Source: JAYPWI01 sp964629575 (GTDB lineage Bacteria > Actinomycetota > Acidimicrobiia > Acidimicrobiales > Poriferisodalaceae). From it: a stretch of DNA of 61,282 bases. The notes beneath the pieces were generated by a model that ran no database searches, was not told the origin of the DNA, and saw only the letters and a program-made list of their open reading frames with translations. Within the stretch, counting starts at the first letter, position 1, and each line of letters starts with the position of its first letter. The stretch lies in the NCBI GenBank assembly GCA_964629575.1, contig CAZVUM010000027.1:1-61282 (forward strand). Reading direction: 5' to 3'. Both the position numbers and the translations under genes were made by a program. This document shows positions 1 to 9,695 of this stretch, one piece after another.

Positions 1-721
1 TGCCCACGACCTCGAACCCGTAGCGGTCGGCGAAATAGCCGAACACCTCGTGGTTGGTCACCAACACCCGACGCTCGTCGGGGATCTCGGCGAGCATCGC
101 CTCGACGTCACCGTCGAGGGCCCGGAGCTCGGTCACGTAGGCAGCGGCCGATGCCTCGAGCGCTTCGCGCTCGACACCCTCGAGTGTGTCGACGAGGAAG
201 CCAGCGATGGCCTCGGCGGCGGTCGCCATCCGGTCAGGATCGGTGAAGAAGTGGGGATCAGTCCCGCCGTGGTCGAACCCCTCATCCTCATCGTGAGCCT
301 CGTCACGGTGATCGTCCCCTGCGTCTCCAAACCCGATCGCCCTCACGGCGCTCATCGCGGCGAACGTCGGCACACCGTCGGCGTCAGCGGACGCCATGAC
401 GTCCAGGAGACCGACTTCGAAGCCCGCCCCGTTGACGATCAGAGCATCGGCATCACCGATCGAGGCGACCTGCTGCGCCGACGCCTGGAAGTCGTGGGGG
501 TCGGCTCCCACCGGCATGATGACGACGACCTCGGCCTGGTCCCCGACGAGGTTGTCGACAACGTCCCCGAGGATGTTCGTCGTCACCACGACGGTGGGCC
601 GACCGCCGCCGTCATCATTTCGTGTCCCGGCATCGTTGGTTCCATCGCTGTCGCCGCAGGCCACCGCTCCGAGGGACAAGGCGGCGGCGAGAGCCAACGG
701 TTTGCTGAGGGTGCGCAACAC
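1..721 (-). CDS. znuA: Zinc/manganese ABC transporter substrate-binding lipoprotein (ZnuA/TroA-like), 3' end outside window
   Basis: About 240 N-terminal residues are visible; the C-terminus runs off the left edge. A signal peptide with lipobox GAVAC (Cys about residue 22) predicts a lipid-anchored extracytoplasmic receptor. Metal-site motifs of the cluster A-I (ZnuA) family follow in order: PVGADPHDF, a His/Asp/Glu-rich insertion (DDHRDEAHDEDEG), DPHFFTDP, and TNHEVFGYFADRYG. The His-rich loop is typical of zinc receptors, so zinc is favoured over manganese. Start is either the GTG at 721 or the next codon, TTG at 718; the TTG has better spacing from a GGAG. The gene is divergent from the ATPase gene at 847, with a Fur/Zur-like box between. 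No permease gene is visible; it may lie left of the window. Confidence 0.85.
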   Translation of the reverse strand, partial: MLRTLSKPLALAAALSLGAVACGDSDGTNDAGTRNDDGGGRPTVVVTTNILGDVVDNLVGDQAEVVVIMPVGADPHDFQASAQQVASIGDADALIVNGAGFEVGLLDVMASADADGVPTFAAMSAVRAIGFGDAGDDHRDEAHDEDEGFDHGGTDPHFFTDPDRMATAAEAIAGFLVDTLEGVEREALEASAAAYVTELRALDGDVEAMLAEIPDERRVLVTNHEVFGYFADRYGFEVVG

Positions 722-732
722 ATCTCCAAGAG

Positions 733-747
733 TGAGAATCAGTATCA
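733..747. promoter_or_regulatory. Fur/Zur-family-like operator (7-1-7 inverted repeat)
   Basis: TGAGAATCAGTATCA is an imperfect 7-1-7 inverted repeat with TGA/TCA ends, matching the general form of Fur-family (Fur, Zur, Mur) boxes. It lies about 12 bp upstream of the receptor start and about 100 bp before the ATPase start, where it could control both. Zur is the natural candidate given the zinc receptor, but the regulator gene is not in the window. Confidence 0.5.
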
Positions 748-846
748 GTTTGAACCTATGCTCTCGGCACGCACTCGGCAACCCGAATGAGAACGGGACT
801 CGATCCGGATCTTCTGCTGGACCGGATCTACGCTGGAAGAGTGACC

Positions 847-1572
847 ATGGCGATCCACATCGAGCGACTCGAGGTTCGCTTCGACGGCGAGATCGCCCTG
901 AGCGGACTGGACTTCGAGGTACCGCCCGGCACTTCGCTCGCAGTGATCGGACGCAACGGCTCGGGCAAGTCCTCGCTGCTGCGCGCCATCGCCGGCACCG
1001 TCGAGCCTTTCGCAGGCACGGTCCGGGCCGGCGACACCGCCTTCGTGCTGCAGTCGACCGAGGTCGACCGCAGCCTCCCGATCACTGTCAGGGAGACCGT
1101 GGCGCTGGCGAGGTATGCGCGCCTCGGGCCACTTCGCCGATTCTCCGCGGCTGATCGTCAGGCGGTGGCTGACGCACTCGACCGAATGGCGATCGCGGAC
1201 GTGGCCCACCGCCAACTCCACGATCTGTCAGGCGGGCAGCGCCAGCGTGTTCTGGTTGCCCAGGGCCTCGCCCAGCATGCCTCGGTGCTTCTCCTCGATG
1301 AGCCCGTGACCGGCCTCGACGTGGTGTCGCGAGCGATCATCCTCGACGTCATCGACGAGGAGGTGGCCGATGGCCGCGCTGTGGTGATGACCACCCACGA
1401 CCTCGAAGACGCCGGGCGCTGCGACGCCGTGCTCTTGCTCAACACCCGACCGGTCGCTCACGGGGCGCCCGACCACGTGCTGACGCCCGAAAACCTCAGC
1501 ACCGCGTTCGGCGCACATTTTCACGCATCGGAGTCGGGGCTTCTCCTCGACGATCCGCATCACGACCACTGA
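847..1572 (+). CDS. znuC: Zinc/manganese ABC transporter ATP-binding protein (ZnuC-like)
   Basis: A 241-residue ATPase subunit that powers metal import on the cytoplasmic face. Walker A GRNGSGKS is at 35-42, signature LSGGQ at 127-131, Walker B VLLLDEP at 147-153 and the H-loop His at about 184. The tail ends DDPHHDH, a His-rich end that could bind metal. ATG 847 is chosen because GGAAGAG sits about 7-8 bp upstream; an in-frame GTG at 841 is an alternative. It is divergent from the receptor gene with a shared regulatory region. A permease does not follow, so the transporter is incomplete here. Confidence 0.85.
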   Translation: MAIHIERLEVRFDGEIALSGLDFEVPPGTSLAVIGRNGSGKSSLLRAIAGTVEPFAGTVRAGDTAFVLQSTEVDRSLPITVRETVALARYARLGPLRRFSAADRQAVADALDRMAIADVAHRQLHDLSGGQRQRVLVAQGLAQHASVLLLDEPVTGLDVVSRAIILDVIDEEVADGRAVVMTTHDLEDAGRCDAVLLLNTRPVAHGAPDHVLTPENLSTAFGAHFHASESGLLLDDPHHDH

Positions 1573-1585
1573 GGCCGTCGGAAAC

Positions 1586-1702
1586 TCAGGAACCGACCTG
1601 CCCGGGTGTGTCGGATTCGCTCGGCGTGTCGTCGTCGCTGCAGCCGGCGGCACCGACCAGCAACAGGGCGGCCAGAACTCCGGCGATGACTCGTTTCCTC
1701 AC
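1586..1702 (-). CDS. Small lipoprotein, 38 residues
   Basis: The protein begins MRKRVIAGVLAALLLVGAAG, followed by Cys21 and a short acidic tail (SDDDTPSESDTPG). It is a basic N-terminus, a hydrophobic core and a lipobox (GAAGC), so a predicted secreted lipoprotein. The GTG start at 1702 lies 9 bp after GAGGGG; an ATG three codons earlier at 1711 abuts that GAGGGG and is less likely. Function is unknown. It is convergent with the metal ATPase gene, whose stop is 14 bp away. Confidence 0.55.
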   Translation of the reverse strand: MRKRVIAGVLAALLLVGAAGCSDDDTPSESDTPGQVGS

Positions 1703-1780
1703 TGGGAACATCCCCTCACGGTAGCTCGCAGCCCGTTCGGATCCGGGGCTCCCACACACCGATGCACTGTGCGATGGCGC

Positions 1781-3097
1781 TCATGTCACCGGAAGGACAA
1801 CAGGCGGCTGCGGGTCGCTCGCGAACCAGCGGAGGCTCGCCTTGTAGACCATGTCGTGGCCGGCCGAGAAGTACACGAGCACGACTCCCGCAGATTGTCT
1901 GGCGAAGACCGGCGTGGGATCGCCCTCCCCGAAGTAGGTCTCGGTGGTGATGGCATCGCCCTCGGGAACCCTCCCCCGCCGGAGGAGGTCCACCTCTTGT
2001 TCGCTGAGTCGGTCTCCGGCATCGGCCAGGTGATTGAACACGGTGGCTCCATCGCTCCGCGGCACGAACGAGTCTCGGATTCCCTGACCGATGAAGACCG
2101 GAACCCCCTGGCCCCGGGCGGTTTCGAGGTAGGTGACTGGGCTGCGCTTCAGGCACTCGTCCTGCACTGCCCCAGCATTCCTGGGGTCACCTCCACATGC
2201 CCGCCAGATGTCGCTGGAGTACCCCAGCCCCCTCGAGCGGGCGAAGCGGTAGAACTCCACGAGGTCGACCGGCGGCCCCCAGACCGACACCGCGGTGACC
2301 TTGTCGGGATGCCGACCCGCGGTCAGCAACCCCATCATCCCGCCGCCGGAGTAGCCCACGACGTACACGCGGGTGGTGTCCACACCTTCTTGCGCTGTCG
2401 CGTAGTCGATCGCATCGGCGACGTCTTGAACGGCAAGGTCGGAGCCAACCGCCAGGGCGTTGTCGTTGACCCCGCGGAACTCGGGCGCGACCACCGCCCA
2501 TCCGTTCTCCTGGGCCCACATCGCGAACGGAATCCCGGCGTGCTGGGTATACGAGGAGCTCCACGAGTGCAGGACCACCAACAACGGCTGATCGCGGTCG
2601 CCGCTCGGCGGAAGCCACCAGGTGGGCTGCTCGGCACCGTCCGCCGTGGAGACGATCCTCAGCTGCTCGATCCCCGGGACAGCGCTGCGCCATCGCGACG
2701 GGCCCCTCGTGGTGAATCCCGTGTAGTCGCGGATCGTGTCGATCCGATCGACCGAATCGAAGGTCGGGGGAGGCAGCGGCGGCAGGGTGGTCGTGGTCGT
2801 CGTGGTCGTGGTGTTCGCAGCTGTCAGCGTTGGCAGAGCATCGATCCCACCGATCGCAGCGGCCGCCAACATCGAAGGGTGGGTCGTGGGGGGAGCGGTC
2901 GTCGTCGCCTGCGGCACGGTCACGATGGGGGCCGGCTCGGCCATCGCGAGGCCTTCCAGCTCAGTGCCGATTCCGGCCGCCGCCGACTCCATCAGGGGGG
3001 CCTTGCTGCGCGCCGAGAACGCCGTCACGAGCAGCAGAATCAGGGCGATCGCTCGCGCCCAATCCGCTGGCCCAATGGCGATTGGTTGCCGACGCAT
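1781..3097 (-). CDS. Secreted alpha/beta hydrolase (prolyl oligopeptidase / polyester depolymerase-like)
   Basis: 438 residues. A membrane-targeting segment (about 14-30) is followed by a low-complexity Thr/Pro linker containing a run of Thr at about 96-103, then an alpha/beta-hydrolase domain from about 140. The nucleophile elbow GYSGG places Ser249. Likely acid and base are Asp341 (GIRDSFVP) and His413 (AGHDM). VVLHSWSSSY at about 173-182 fits the oxyanion strand. The arrangement resembles PHB-depolymerase/LpqC-like or S9-type secreted esterases; the substrate cannot be told. It is divergent from the acyltransferase gene at 3199. Confidence 0.75.
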   Translation of the reverse strand: MRRQPIAIGPADWARAIALILLLVTAFSARSKAPLMESAAAGIGTELEGLAMAEPAPIVTVPQATTTAPPTTHPSMLAAAAIGGIDALPTLTAANTTTTTTTTTLPPLPPPTFDSVDRIDTIRDYTGFTTRGPSRWRSAVPGIEQLRIVSTADGAEQPTWWLPPSGDRDQPLLVVLHSWSSSYTQHAGIPFAMWAQENGWAVVAPEFRGVNDNALAVGSDLAVQDVADAIDYATAQEGVDTTRVYVVGYSGGGMMGLLTAGRHPDKVTAVSVWGPPVDLVEFYRFARSRGLGYSSDIWRACGGDPRNAGAVQDECLKRSPVTYLETARGQGVPVFIGQGIRDSFVPRSDGATVFNHLADAGDRLSEQEVDLLRRGRVPEGDAITTETYFGEGDPTPVFARQSAGVVLVYFSAGHDMVYKASLRWFASDPQPPVVLPVT

Positions 3098-3198
3098 CCC
3101 GGTACCCGTTCTTCTTTGCTGCAGCTCTGAGGCGTAACTGCCGATACTGACGTGTCGGCATCCGCGATGCGCGGGTGTAGGTCTGAAGGAGCCTCGGC

Positions 3199-4152
3199 AT
3201 GCAACGCATCCCCGCCCTCGATGGATTGCGCGCCGTCGCGATCTTGATGGTGGTCGGGTATCACATCGACAAAACCCTTGTGCCAGCAGGCCATTGGGGC
3301 GTCACCGTGTTCTTCGCTCTGTCCGGCTACGTCATCACGACGTCGTTGTGCAGCGAGGTGGACCGCACCGGCGGGCTCGACCTCCGCTCCTTCTACCTGA
3401 AGCGCGGGCTCCGCTTGGTGCCCGCCCTCCTCGCACTGTGCCTGGTGCTGCTCGCCTGGGGTGCAAGCTGGTCCGAGGTGGTTCCGGCGCTCGGATTCAA
3501 CGCCAACTACGCACGGATCGAAGGGGCCGACCTCGGCCTCCTGACACACACGTGGTTCGTCGCTGTCATCGTGCACTTCTACGTTCTCTGGCCACTCGTC
3601 GTCGGCGCGCTGCCATCTCGACACCGTCGAAGCGTCATCGGAGCGCTGGCGGTCGCGGCGATCGTGTGGCGGGTGGCAGCTATCGGGATCATGTCGCCGG
3701 GCTGGGTGTACAACGCCACAGACACCAACGCCGCAGCGCTGCTGGTCGGCGCCTTCCTCGCCGTCTCCCGCCCGCCCACCTGGCGCTTCGCCGGGTGGTC
3801 GCTTCCTGTCTTGCTGTCGCTCATGTTCGTCCCCGTCTTCGGCGACAGTGGGTCGGCTGTTCTGTGGGGTGGCTTCGTCGCGCTGGCCCTGGGCGCGCTG
3901 ACGGTCCAGTACGCAATCAGCGGGCCGGGCTGGCTGGAGCACCCGACGCTGCTCCGGCTCGCCGAGGTCTCCTTCGGCCTCTACCTGTGGCACTACGTGT
4001 TCGTCCGATCCGACCTGCCCCTCTGGGCGGCGCTCGCGCTGACCGTCGTGGCGACAGCCGCCTCGTGGTATCTCATCGAGCAGCCGATGCTGCGGTGGGC
4101 CGCCGCTGTGAAGAACCGCTCTCGAACCGCCGTGCTGGCCGTACGGACGTAG
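3199..4152 (+). CDS. Acyltransferase family 3 (OafA/YrhL-like) integral membrane protein
   Basis: 317 residues with a typical acyltransferase-3 start, RIPALDGLRAVAILMVVGYH. His22 is the conserved N-terminal His, followed by the FFALSGYVIT motif. About nine hydrophobic segments follow, and late segments carry the FGLYLWHY and YLIEQPMLRW motifs typical of the family. Members transfer acetyl or other acyl groups onto envelope carbohydrates. The extracytoplasmic SGNH domain found in some relatives is absent. The next gene starts 8 bp downstream, suggesting co-transcription. Confidence 0.85.
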   Translation: MQRIPALDGLRAVAILMVVGYHIDKTLVPAGHWGVTVFFALSGYVITTSLCSEVDRTGGLDLRSFYLKRGLRLVPALLALCLVLLAWGASWSEVVPALGFNANYARIEGADLGLLTHTWFVAVIVHFYVLWPLVVGALPSRHRRSVIGALAVAAIVWRVAAIGIMSPGWVYNATDTNAAALLVGAFLAVSRPPTWRFAGWSLPVLLSLMFVPVFGDSGSAVLWGGFVALALGALTVQYAISGPGWLEHPTLLRLAEVSFGLYLWHYVFVRSDLPLWAALALTVVATAASWYLIEQPMLRWAAAVKNRSRTAVLAVRT

Positions 4153-4159
4153 GCCCTCG

Positions 4160-5341
4160 ATGACTTCGCTCCCCCGCCGTCTCGTCTTCGCGACTGCCGC
4201 CCTCGCCGGCACACTCGCCGGCGCGCTCCTCGTTCCGAAGGTGATCGGGCCCGCCGGCAGCAGTACCGACCCCGCCGCCGGAATAGCTGTCACGTCCGAT
4301 CAGCAGGCCGAGCAGGGACACGGGGCCGTGGATGTCGAAGGGACCACGGCGAGCACATCCCCGGCGACAAGCGCCCCGGCGACCACCGTGACAACGGCTG
4401 TTGCGACCGAGACGTCGACGACAGCACCGGTCTCCACGGTGACCTCGTCCACCGCCCCACCGCCCACGTCGCCGCCGCCCCTTCCCCACCCTTTCGAACC
4501 AGCGCCCAACGAGTCCCAGCTCGACGCCAAGCGATCCGGGGCCGCGGTGGCCTACACGCTCACCAACTACGGCGCCGACTGGTCCTCGACCGAGCTGGCC
4601 GCAGCGGTGACCCTCGATCCGCAACGAGCCCGGGCGCTGGGCGACCTGCTCGGCGAAGTCCATCAGCCCGGAATGTGGTCACGGGGCACCATCGAGTACG
4701 CCCAGCTCGGCGGCTACACCGGAAGCGCCATCTCCATCATGGTCGTCGTCCGACAGGACCTCGGTTCCCCCGGGAGCCACGAAGTCCAGCGGTCCGAGAA
4801 GAGGACGATGGACGTTCGCTTGGTGAAGAACGCGCTCGGAGAATGGCAGTTCGAGCGGCTTGCGTCCGCCGGTGGTCACCCCGTCGCCAGACCCGCCGAC
4901 CTCTCGCCGCTGGCCGCATCGGTCGTGGACGACGAACGCATCGACCTCCCCGACTCGGCACGGTGGGACATCTATTCAGGCCACACCGATGAGGCGTTGT
5001 TGCGATTCATGGCCGATCTCGCCGAACTGTCGCCCTACAAAGTCGTCGTGTTGCACACGGGTCACCCGCACAACGTGTTCGGCACGGACCGGTTGAGCAA
5101 CCACACCGTGGGGCGGGCGGTCGACATCTATGAGATCGACTCGGTCAGGGTCATCGACGCCCACGACAGATCGTCGTGGATCTACCTGCTGTCCGACCAC
5201 CTGGTCATGCGAAGCGACATCCGCGAGTACGGCAGCCCGTGGCTGTTCGACGGCGCGGTCGCGAGCAATTTCACCAACGAGGTGCACCACGACCACATCC
5301 ACGTCGGCGTCAATCCGGGGCCCGAATCCTCAGACGGGTAA
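4160..5341 (+). CDS. Exported M15-like (D-Ala-D-Ala carboxypeptidase/VanY-type) protein
   Basis: 393 residues. An N-terminal signal or membrane segment (RRLVFATAALAGTLAGALLV) is followed by a Thr/Ser/Pro-rich linker to about residue 115. The C-terminal part carries zinc-peptidase motifs of the M15 type: SNHTVGRAVDI with His315 and Asp322, and HHDHIHVG with His379/His381. This predicts a cell-wall peptide hydrolase or a related zinc fold outside the membrane. The central region (about 120-280) is not recognised. The upstream acyltransferase gene ends 8 bp before, so the pair may modify the cell wall together. Confidence 0.65.
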   Translation: MTSLPRRLVFATAALAGTLAGALLVPKVIGPAGSSTDPAAGIAVTSDQQAEQGHGAVDVEGTTASTSPATSAPATTVTTAVATETSTTAPVSTVTSSTAPPPTSPPPLPHPFEPAPNESQLDAKRSGAAVAYTLTNYGADWSSTELAAAVTLDPQRARALGDLLGEVHQPGMWSRGTIEYAQLGGYTGSAISIMVVVRQDLGSPGSHEVQRSEKRTMDVRLVKNALGEWQFERLASAGGHPVARPADLSPLAASVVDDERIDLPDSARWDIYSGHTDEALLRFMADLAELSPYKVVVLHTGHPHNVFGTDRLSNHTVGRAVDIYEIDSVRVIDAHDRSSWIYLLSDHLVMRSDIREYGSPWLFDGAVASNFTNEVHHDHIHVGVNPGPESSDG

Positions 5342-5397
5342 GGGGTGGTCGGTCGCAACTACCCTGGTAGGCGGTCTGTGGCGTGAAATGGGGAGCG

Positions 5398-6651
5398 ATG
5401 AAGACAATTTCTTTCAGCGGCCCGCGGGAATTCGACTCCGCGTACATCGAGGCGAAATCGGCGCCAGAGGCCCGCATGTTCGCAGACGACCCCACGGCGA
5501 AGGAGCCGATGAAGTCGGTTCTCGAGAACAACCCCGAGATCTATTTCGTGCCGCCCAAGCGTGGAGATGAGTGGGGCACCTGGGAGTTCAAGCCGGGCTC
5601 GTACTACGACACCACCACCGGGTCGAAGCATCCGTACTGGAAAGACACCGCGCTCCCCTCCCCCACCAAGGACATCGACCAACTGCGGTCCGACCTGCTC
5701 GAGTGGGGCTACTGCATCGTCGAGGACGCCATCGCCCCCGACCAGGTCGATGCGATCCGCACCCGTGTGCTCGATCAGGCCGAAGGCGAGCGCCGGGCCC
5801 GCATCGCCCAGAAGACACCCAGCGGCCAGAACATCAACTGCTGCATCAACAAGGGCCGCTGCTTCGAGGCGCTGATCGAGCAGGATCCGCAGGTCGTTCA
5901 AGGTGGCCCCCTCATCGAGCAGCTCATGACCGAAGCGCTCGGTCCCGAGTGGATCTGCACCTCGCTGATCGCCGCCATCTCACTGAAGGGCGGGGTTCCT
6001 CAGGCGCTGCACCAGGACCAGAGCGATTCGGCCGAAGCACTCGCCCCGACCCTCGTGAACACCCTCACCGCCATCACCGACGTCGACGACACCAACGGCG
6101 GAACACTTCTCATCCCGGGGAGCCACAAGGAGCTCTCGGCCGCGATGCGTGAGCGTCGGCCCGTCGGCAAGCTGCCTCCCGCCATCAACCTCGAAGCTCC
6201 TGCCGGCTCGATCACTCTGACCGACGGCCGCATCCTTCACGGCACCGGCATCAACCACACGGACGAGCCCCGGATCGTGATGCTCTGCTCGATGCAGGCC
6301 AACTGGAAACGTCAGCAGGAGAACTGGATGCTGTCGGTCCGGCCAGACGTGCTCGAACGAGCCAGCGACAAGCTGCTCCAGCGGATGGGCTTCCAGGCGA
6401 CCACAGGTGGCCAGACCAACGAGGGCCATGGGTTCGGAGCACGCGGGCTGGTCGGTGAGCACGCCGGCGCGCTCCGGGACTTTCGTCTGGCGGCAGACCG
6501 TGGCGAGTACGTCCGCGTCGGCGAACTCGGCCCGGACTCACCGGACGACGATCTCCAGGCGCCCTTCACCTTGCGCGAGGTTGTCGACAAGGCGCGTTCC
6601 GGCGGCAGGAGCGCTCCGCTCGGTATCGGCGGCAACCACGAGATCGACTGA
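5398..6651 (+). CDS. Phytanoyl-CoA dioxygenase (PhyH) family protein
   Basis: 417 residues from ATG 5398; an in-frame GTG at 5383 would add five. Fe(II)/2-oxoglutarate oxygenase features are visible: the HxD metal pair His205-Gln-Asp207 (ALHQDQSD), the distal His281 (RILHGTG) and the 2-oxoglutarate-binding Arg292 (EPRIVML). The family hydroxylates fatty acyl-CoAs, small metabolites or antibiotic precursors, and the substrate cannot be read from sequence. It stands alone, facing the flavin monooxygenase gene that ends at 6681. Confidence 0.85.
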   Translation: MKTISFSGPREFDSAYIEAKSAPEARMFADDPTAKEPMKSVLENNPEIYFVPPKRGDEWGTWEFKPGSYYDTTTGSKHPYWKDTALPSPTKDIDQLRSDLLEWGYCIVEDAIAPDQVDAIRTRVLDQAEGERRARIAQKTPSGQNINCCINKGRCFEALIEQDPQVVQGGPLIEQLMTEALGPEWICTSLIAAISLKGGVPQALHQDQSDSAEALAPTLVNTLTAITDVDDTNGGTLLIPGSHKELSAAMRERRPVGKLPPAINLEAPAGSITLTDGRILHGTGINHTDEPRIVMLCSMQANWKRQQENWMLSVRPDVLERASDKLLQRMGFQATTGGQTNEGHGFGARGLVGEHAGALRDFRLAADRGEYVRVGELGPDSPDDDLQAPFTLREVVDKARSGGRSAPLGIGGNHEID

Positions 6652-6680
6652 GCGACCAAGGCGTCACCGCGGCCGCGCGC

Positions 6681-7835
6681 TCACACGAGAGGGTTGTTCG
6701 GCTCGAGGCCGAGCCTGTCCCGTCCGAGCAGCTCCCGGCAGGTATCCCACTCGTAGAAGGCGTGGGTCGCCAGCATGTTGAGGTCGCGGAAGAAGCGCTG
6801 CACCGGCGACGACAGATCGAAATTGGACGATCCCGAGTGGTGGATGATGTCGTTCACCGCGCGGCGGCAGTGATCGACGATGAAGCCCGCCCGGGCCTTG
6901 AGCCGGACCCGGTCCTGCATCGTGAACGCACCCGCGTCGGCGATGTCGATAGCCTCCTGGGTGATGTCGGCGACGAGTCGGTCGGTGATGTCGACGGCCG
7001 CGGCCGCTTCACCGAGCTTGACGTGGCTGTACTTGCTGTCGACGAGCGCGGCGCCCGAGTGGGTGCGAACCCGCTGGGTGACGATCTCCTCGAAAGCCGA
7101 GTAGGCCCCCCGCATCGCCCCTGCGAAAATGCCCATCGTCTCGCAGTAGATGAAGGGAAGGATCGGCATCAGATACTGCGGATCGCCGTGGAGACGGGCG
7201 CCCGGCGTGTCGCCGTTGCGGTAGTCGACCGCATGCAGGATGCGGTGCTCGGGCACGAAGGCACCATCGAGGTCGAAGTCGTGGCTTCCCGTTCCGGCCA
7301 TCGCTGACATGTGCCAGGTGTCGACCATCCGGGTGTCCTCGACCGGGACGATGAACTGGTACCGGGTCCCATCTGCCGCCGCTCCCCCGATGCACGCCCA
7401 CTCCGCGTGGACGATGCCGGAGCCCCAGGGCACCCGACCTGAGATGCTCATCCCGCCGTCAGCCGGCTCGACCGTCAATGCAGGAGCCGTGGTGACCGGG
7501 ATCAGCGCATAGCCCTTGTCGGCGAACAGCTCCTCCTGGGTCTGCTCGGGGTACTTCACCGCCATCCAGTTGTGGCCGCTGTAGAACGCGAAGTTCCACC
7601 CCGTGGACACGCACGCCTCGCTGATGATCTCGGTGACGACGCGATGTGTGTGGATCGACGCCTGGTGACCGCCCCAGCGCTTCGGGACCAGAATCGAGAA
7701 CAGCTCGGCGTCTATCAGCTCGGCGATCGTCTCGTCGAGCGGTTGACGTGCAGCCTCGGTGGCCTGTGCCCGGCGAGCGATCGACGGCGCGACCTCGCGG
7801 GCCCTGTCGACCAGTTCCTCGTGCGTTGCTCCCAT
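6681..7835 (-). CDS. Acyl-CoA dehydrogenase-fold flavin monooxygenase (group D, HsaA/HpaB-like)
   Basis: 384 residues. The opening (REVAPSIARRAQATEAARQ), the WNFAFYSGHNW region, the GRVPWGSGI motif and a C-terminal ACAD type-2 helical domain (RRAVNDIIHHSGSSNFDLSSPVQRF cut short here) match two-component flavin-dependent hydroxylases such as HsaA rather than true dehydrogenases. These enzymes use reduced flavin supplied by a separate reductase. ATG 7835 has a GGGGGAG about 10 bp upstream. No reductase gene is adjacent. It is divergent from the YihY gene. Confidence 0.75.
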   Translation of the reverse strand: MGATHEELVDRAREVAPSIARRAQATEAARQPLDETIAELIDAELFSILVPKRWGGHQASIHTHRVVTEIISEACVSTGWNFAFYSGHNWMAVKYPEQTQEELFADKGYALIPVTTAPALTVEPADGGMSISGRVPWGSGIVHAEWACIGGAAADGTRYQFIVPVEDTRMVDTWHMSAMAGTGSHDFDLDGAFVPEHRILHAVDYRNGDTPGARLHGDPQYLMPILPFIYCETMGIFAGAMRGAYSAFEEIVTQRVRTHSGAALVDSKYSHVKLGEAAAAVDITDRLVADITQEAIDIADAGAFTMQDRVRLKARAGFIVDHCRRAVNDIIHHSGSSNFDLSSPVQRFFRDLNMLATHAFYEWDTCRELLGRDRLGLEPNNPLV

Positions 7836-7955
7836 CAGGTACCGCTCCCCCGGGTGGTTCTCATCAGTGCCCACGCCCTCCTCAGTGTGGCCCGCGGGCA
7901 CGACCTGTCGCTGTCGACGTCGGCGACGCGGTTGGTTGTTGGTAGACATCCAGAG

Positions 7956-8896
7956 GTGCGCGACCTGCGAACGTTCGTCACCGAGCTGCGCGACGGCCTC
8001 AAACAAGACGTCGTTCCCGTCTCTGCCGCCGGCATCGCCTTCTTCGGGTTCTTCGCTCTGTTCCCTGCGCTCGGAGCCCTCATCTCGGTGTACGGGCTGG
8101 CGGCGGACCCAGTCGATGTGCCCGACCAGCTGAACGACAGCCTCTCCGGTCTGCCCGACGGGCTGCGAAGCTTCGTCGTCGAACAGGCAACCGAGATCGC
8201 CGGCGCCAACAGCGGAGCGTTGGGTGTGGGGATGGTCGTCGGACTGCTGGTTGCGCTGTGGAGTGCGTCTGCAGCCATCAAGCACCTCATCGCCGCACTC
8301 AACCGGATCTATGGCTTCCGCGAGACCCGTGGCTTCGTCGCCCTCCGAGGGGTCAGCTACCTCTTCACAGGGGCGCCATCGTCGTCGTGGCCTCGGCCAT
8401 GTTCCTCCTCGCAGCGCTTCCACCGGTTCTGGCAGCAGCCGAGATGGGGACCTTCGGCCGCGTCGCTCTCGGGGTGCTCCGATTCCCCGGAATGGTGCTC
8501 TTCATGGCCGCGTCGCTGTCGATCCTGTACCACCTGGGACCCGACCGTCCCGAACGGCACCGTTTTCGCTGGATCACCTGGGGTTCGGTCGCCGCGACCG
8601 TCCTGTGGGTCATCGCCACCGGACTGCTCTCCATCTACTTCGCGACTCTCTCGGGAGACTCCGCGGGCGGTACCGAGCTCCTCGTCACGCTGACGATGCT
8701 GATGATCTTCCTGCAGGTCACGTCGTTCTGCGTCCTGCTCGGGGCGGAGTTCGACGCGACTCGCGAGCTCCTCGATCGTCGGGACAGCGATCCGGTGCCC
8801 CCTGCCACGCCGGCACCGCGGGACAAGGCCCGCAGTGCGCTCGCCGCGGCTCTGATCGGCGCTGCGATCGCTCGAACCCTCCGCCGACAGGGCTGA
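7956..8896 (+). pseudogene. YihY/BrkB (UPF0761) membrane protein, frameshifted
   Basis: The first half, from GTG 7956, reads VRDLRTFVTELRDGLKQDVV and the hallmark AIKHLIAALNRIYG of the YihY family. The reading then changes frame at the GGGG run at 8370-8373 and continues as AIVVVASAMFLLAALPP to the stop at 8896. Adding one G would give a single protein of about 313 residues with six predicted membrane segments. The family is often annotated as ribonuclease BN by mistake; its real role is uncertain. The break may be a sequencing indel. Confidence 0.75.
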
Positions 8897-8937
8897 GACA
8901 CGAACCCGCAGATCCGACCCGCGAGCCATCCGGAGTC

Positions 8938-9695
8938 TCAGCGGAGCTCGATCTCCTCGAAGTCGATGGCGGCCACGAAACCCAGTCGTTCGTAGAGCCG
9001 CACCGCAACGCGATTGTCGGCTGCCACGTTGAGCCCGATGAGATCGACCCGATCCCGAAGGCGGAGCGCCACCGCCGAGGTGGTGCGAGCGGCAAGGCCG
9101 CGCCCTCGATGATCCGGGTGCGTGAGCACCCCTCCGATCGCGGCCACGCCCCAGTGGTCGGAGACCACGTGGGTGCCGGCCATGGCTACGAGGCGATCGG
9201 CCTCGAACACGCCGAGCCAGCAGCCGCCATCGAGCATCGACGCCTGGAAGAACACAGCCCCAGGAGCCGCGTCGATCAGCTCGCCGATCGCTGAGAGATC
9301 GTCAGAACCGAGGGGCCGGCAGCCGTCATCATCCATGAGGCGATCGGGATGCCGCAGGATCATGCGATGGTGGAGCCCCTTGGGGTCGACATCGCGGACA
9401 CCTGCGAATGCCGCTTCGAGCCCGGCCGGTCCGGTGATCCACACACCGGGATCGAGGCCCTCCCCCACCTCGACCATCAACGCCAGCGCCTCGTCGACCC
9501 GGTCTGTGGTCATGGCGTATCCGGTTTCCCAGTCGCTCCCGGCGGACACGATCCCGACGTAGAGGCCGTCACGCCGGTACCAGGTACTGGCCGACCAATA
9601 GGGCTCGTCGAGATCGGCGAGGGCATACAGATGGGTGATGCGATCGGTCGAGAAGTGGTCTGCGAGCTCGCGCTTCGAAGCCGGTTCGACAGAGC

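Noticed and set aside
3040..4293. 417-codon minus-strand open frame opposite the acyltransferase
   Set aside because: No domain, highly charged composition; the plus strand encodes a clear acyltransferase-3.
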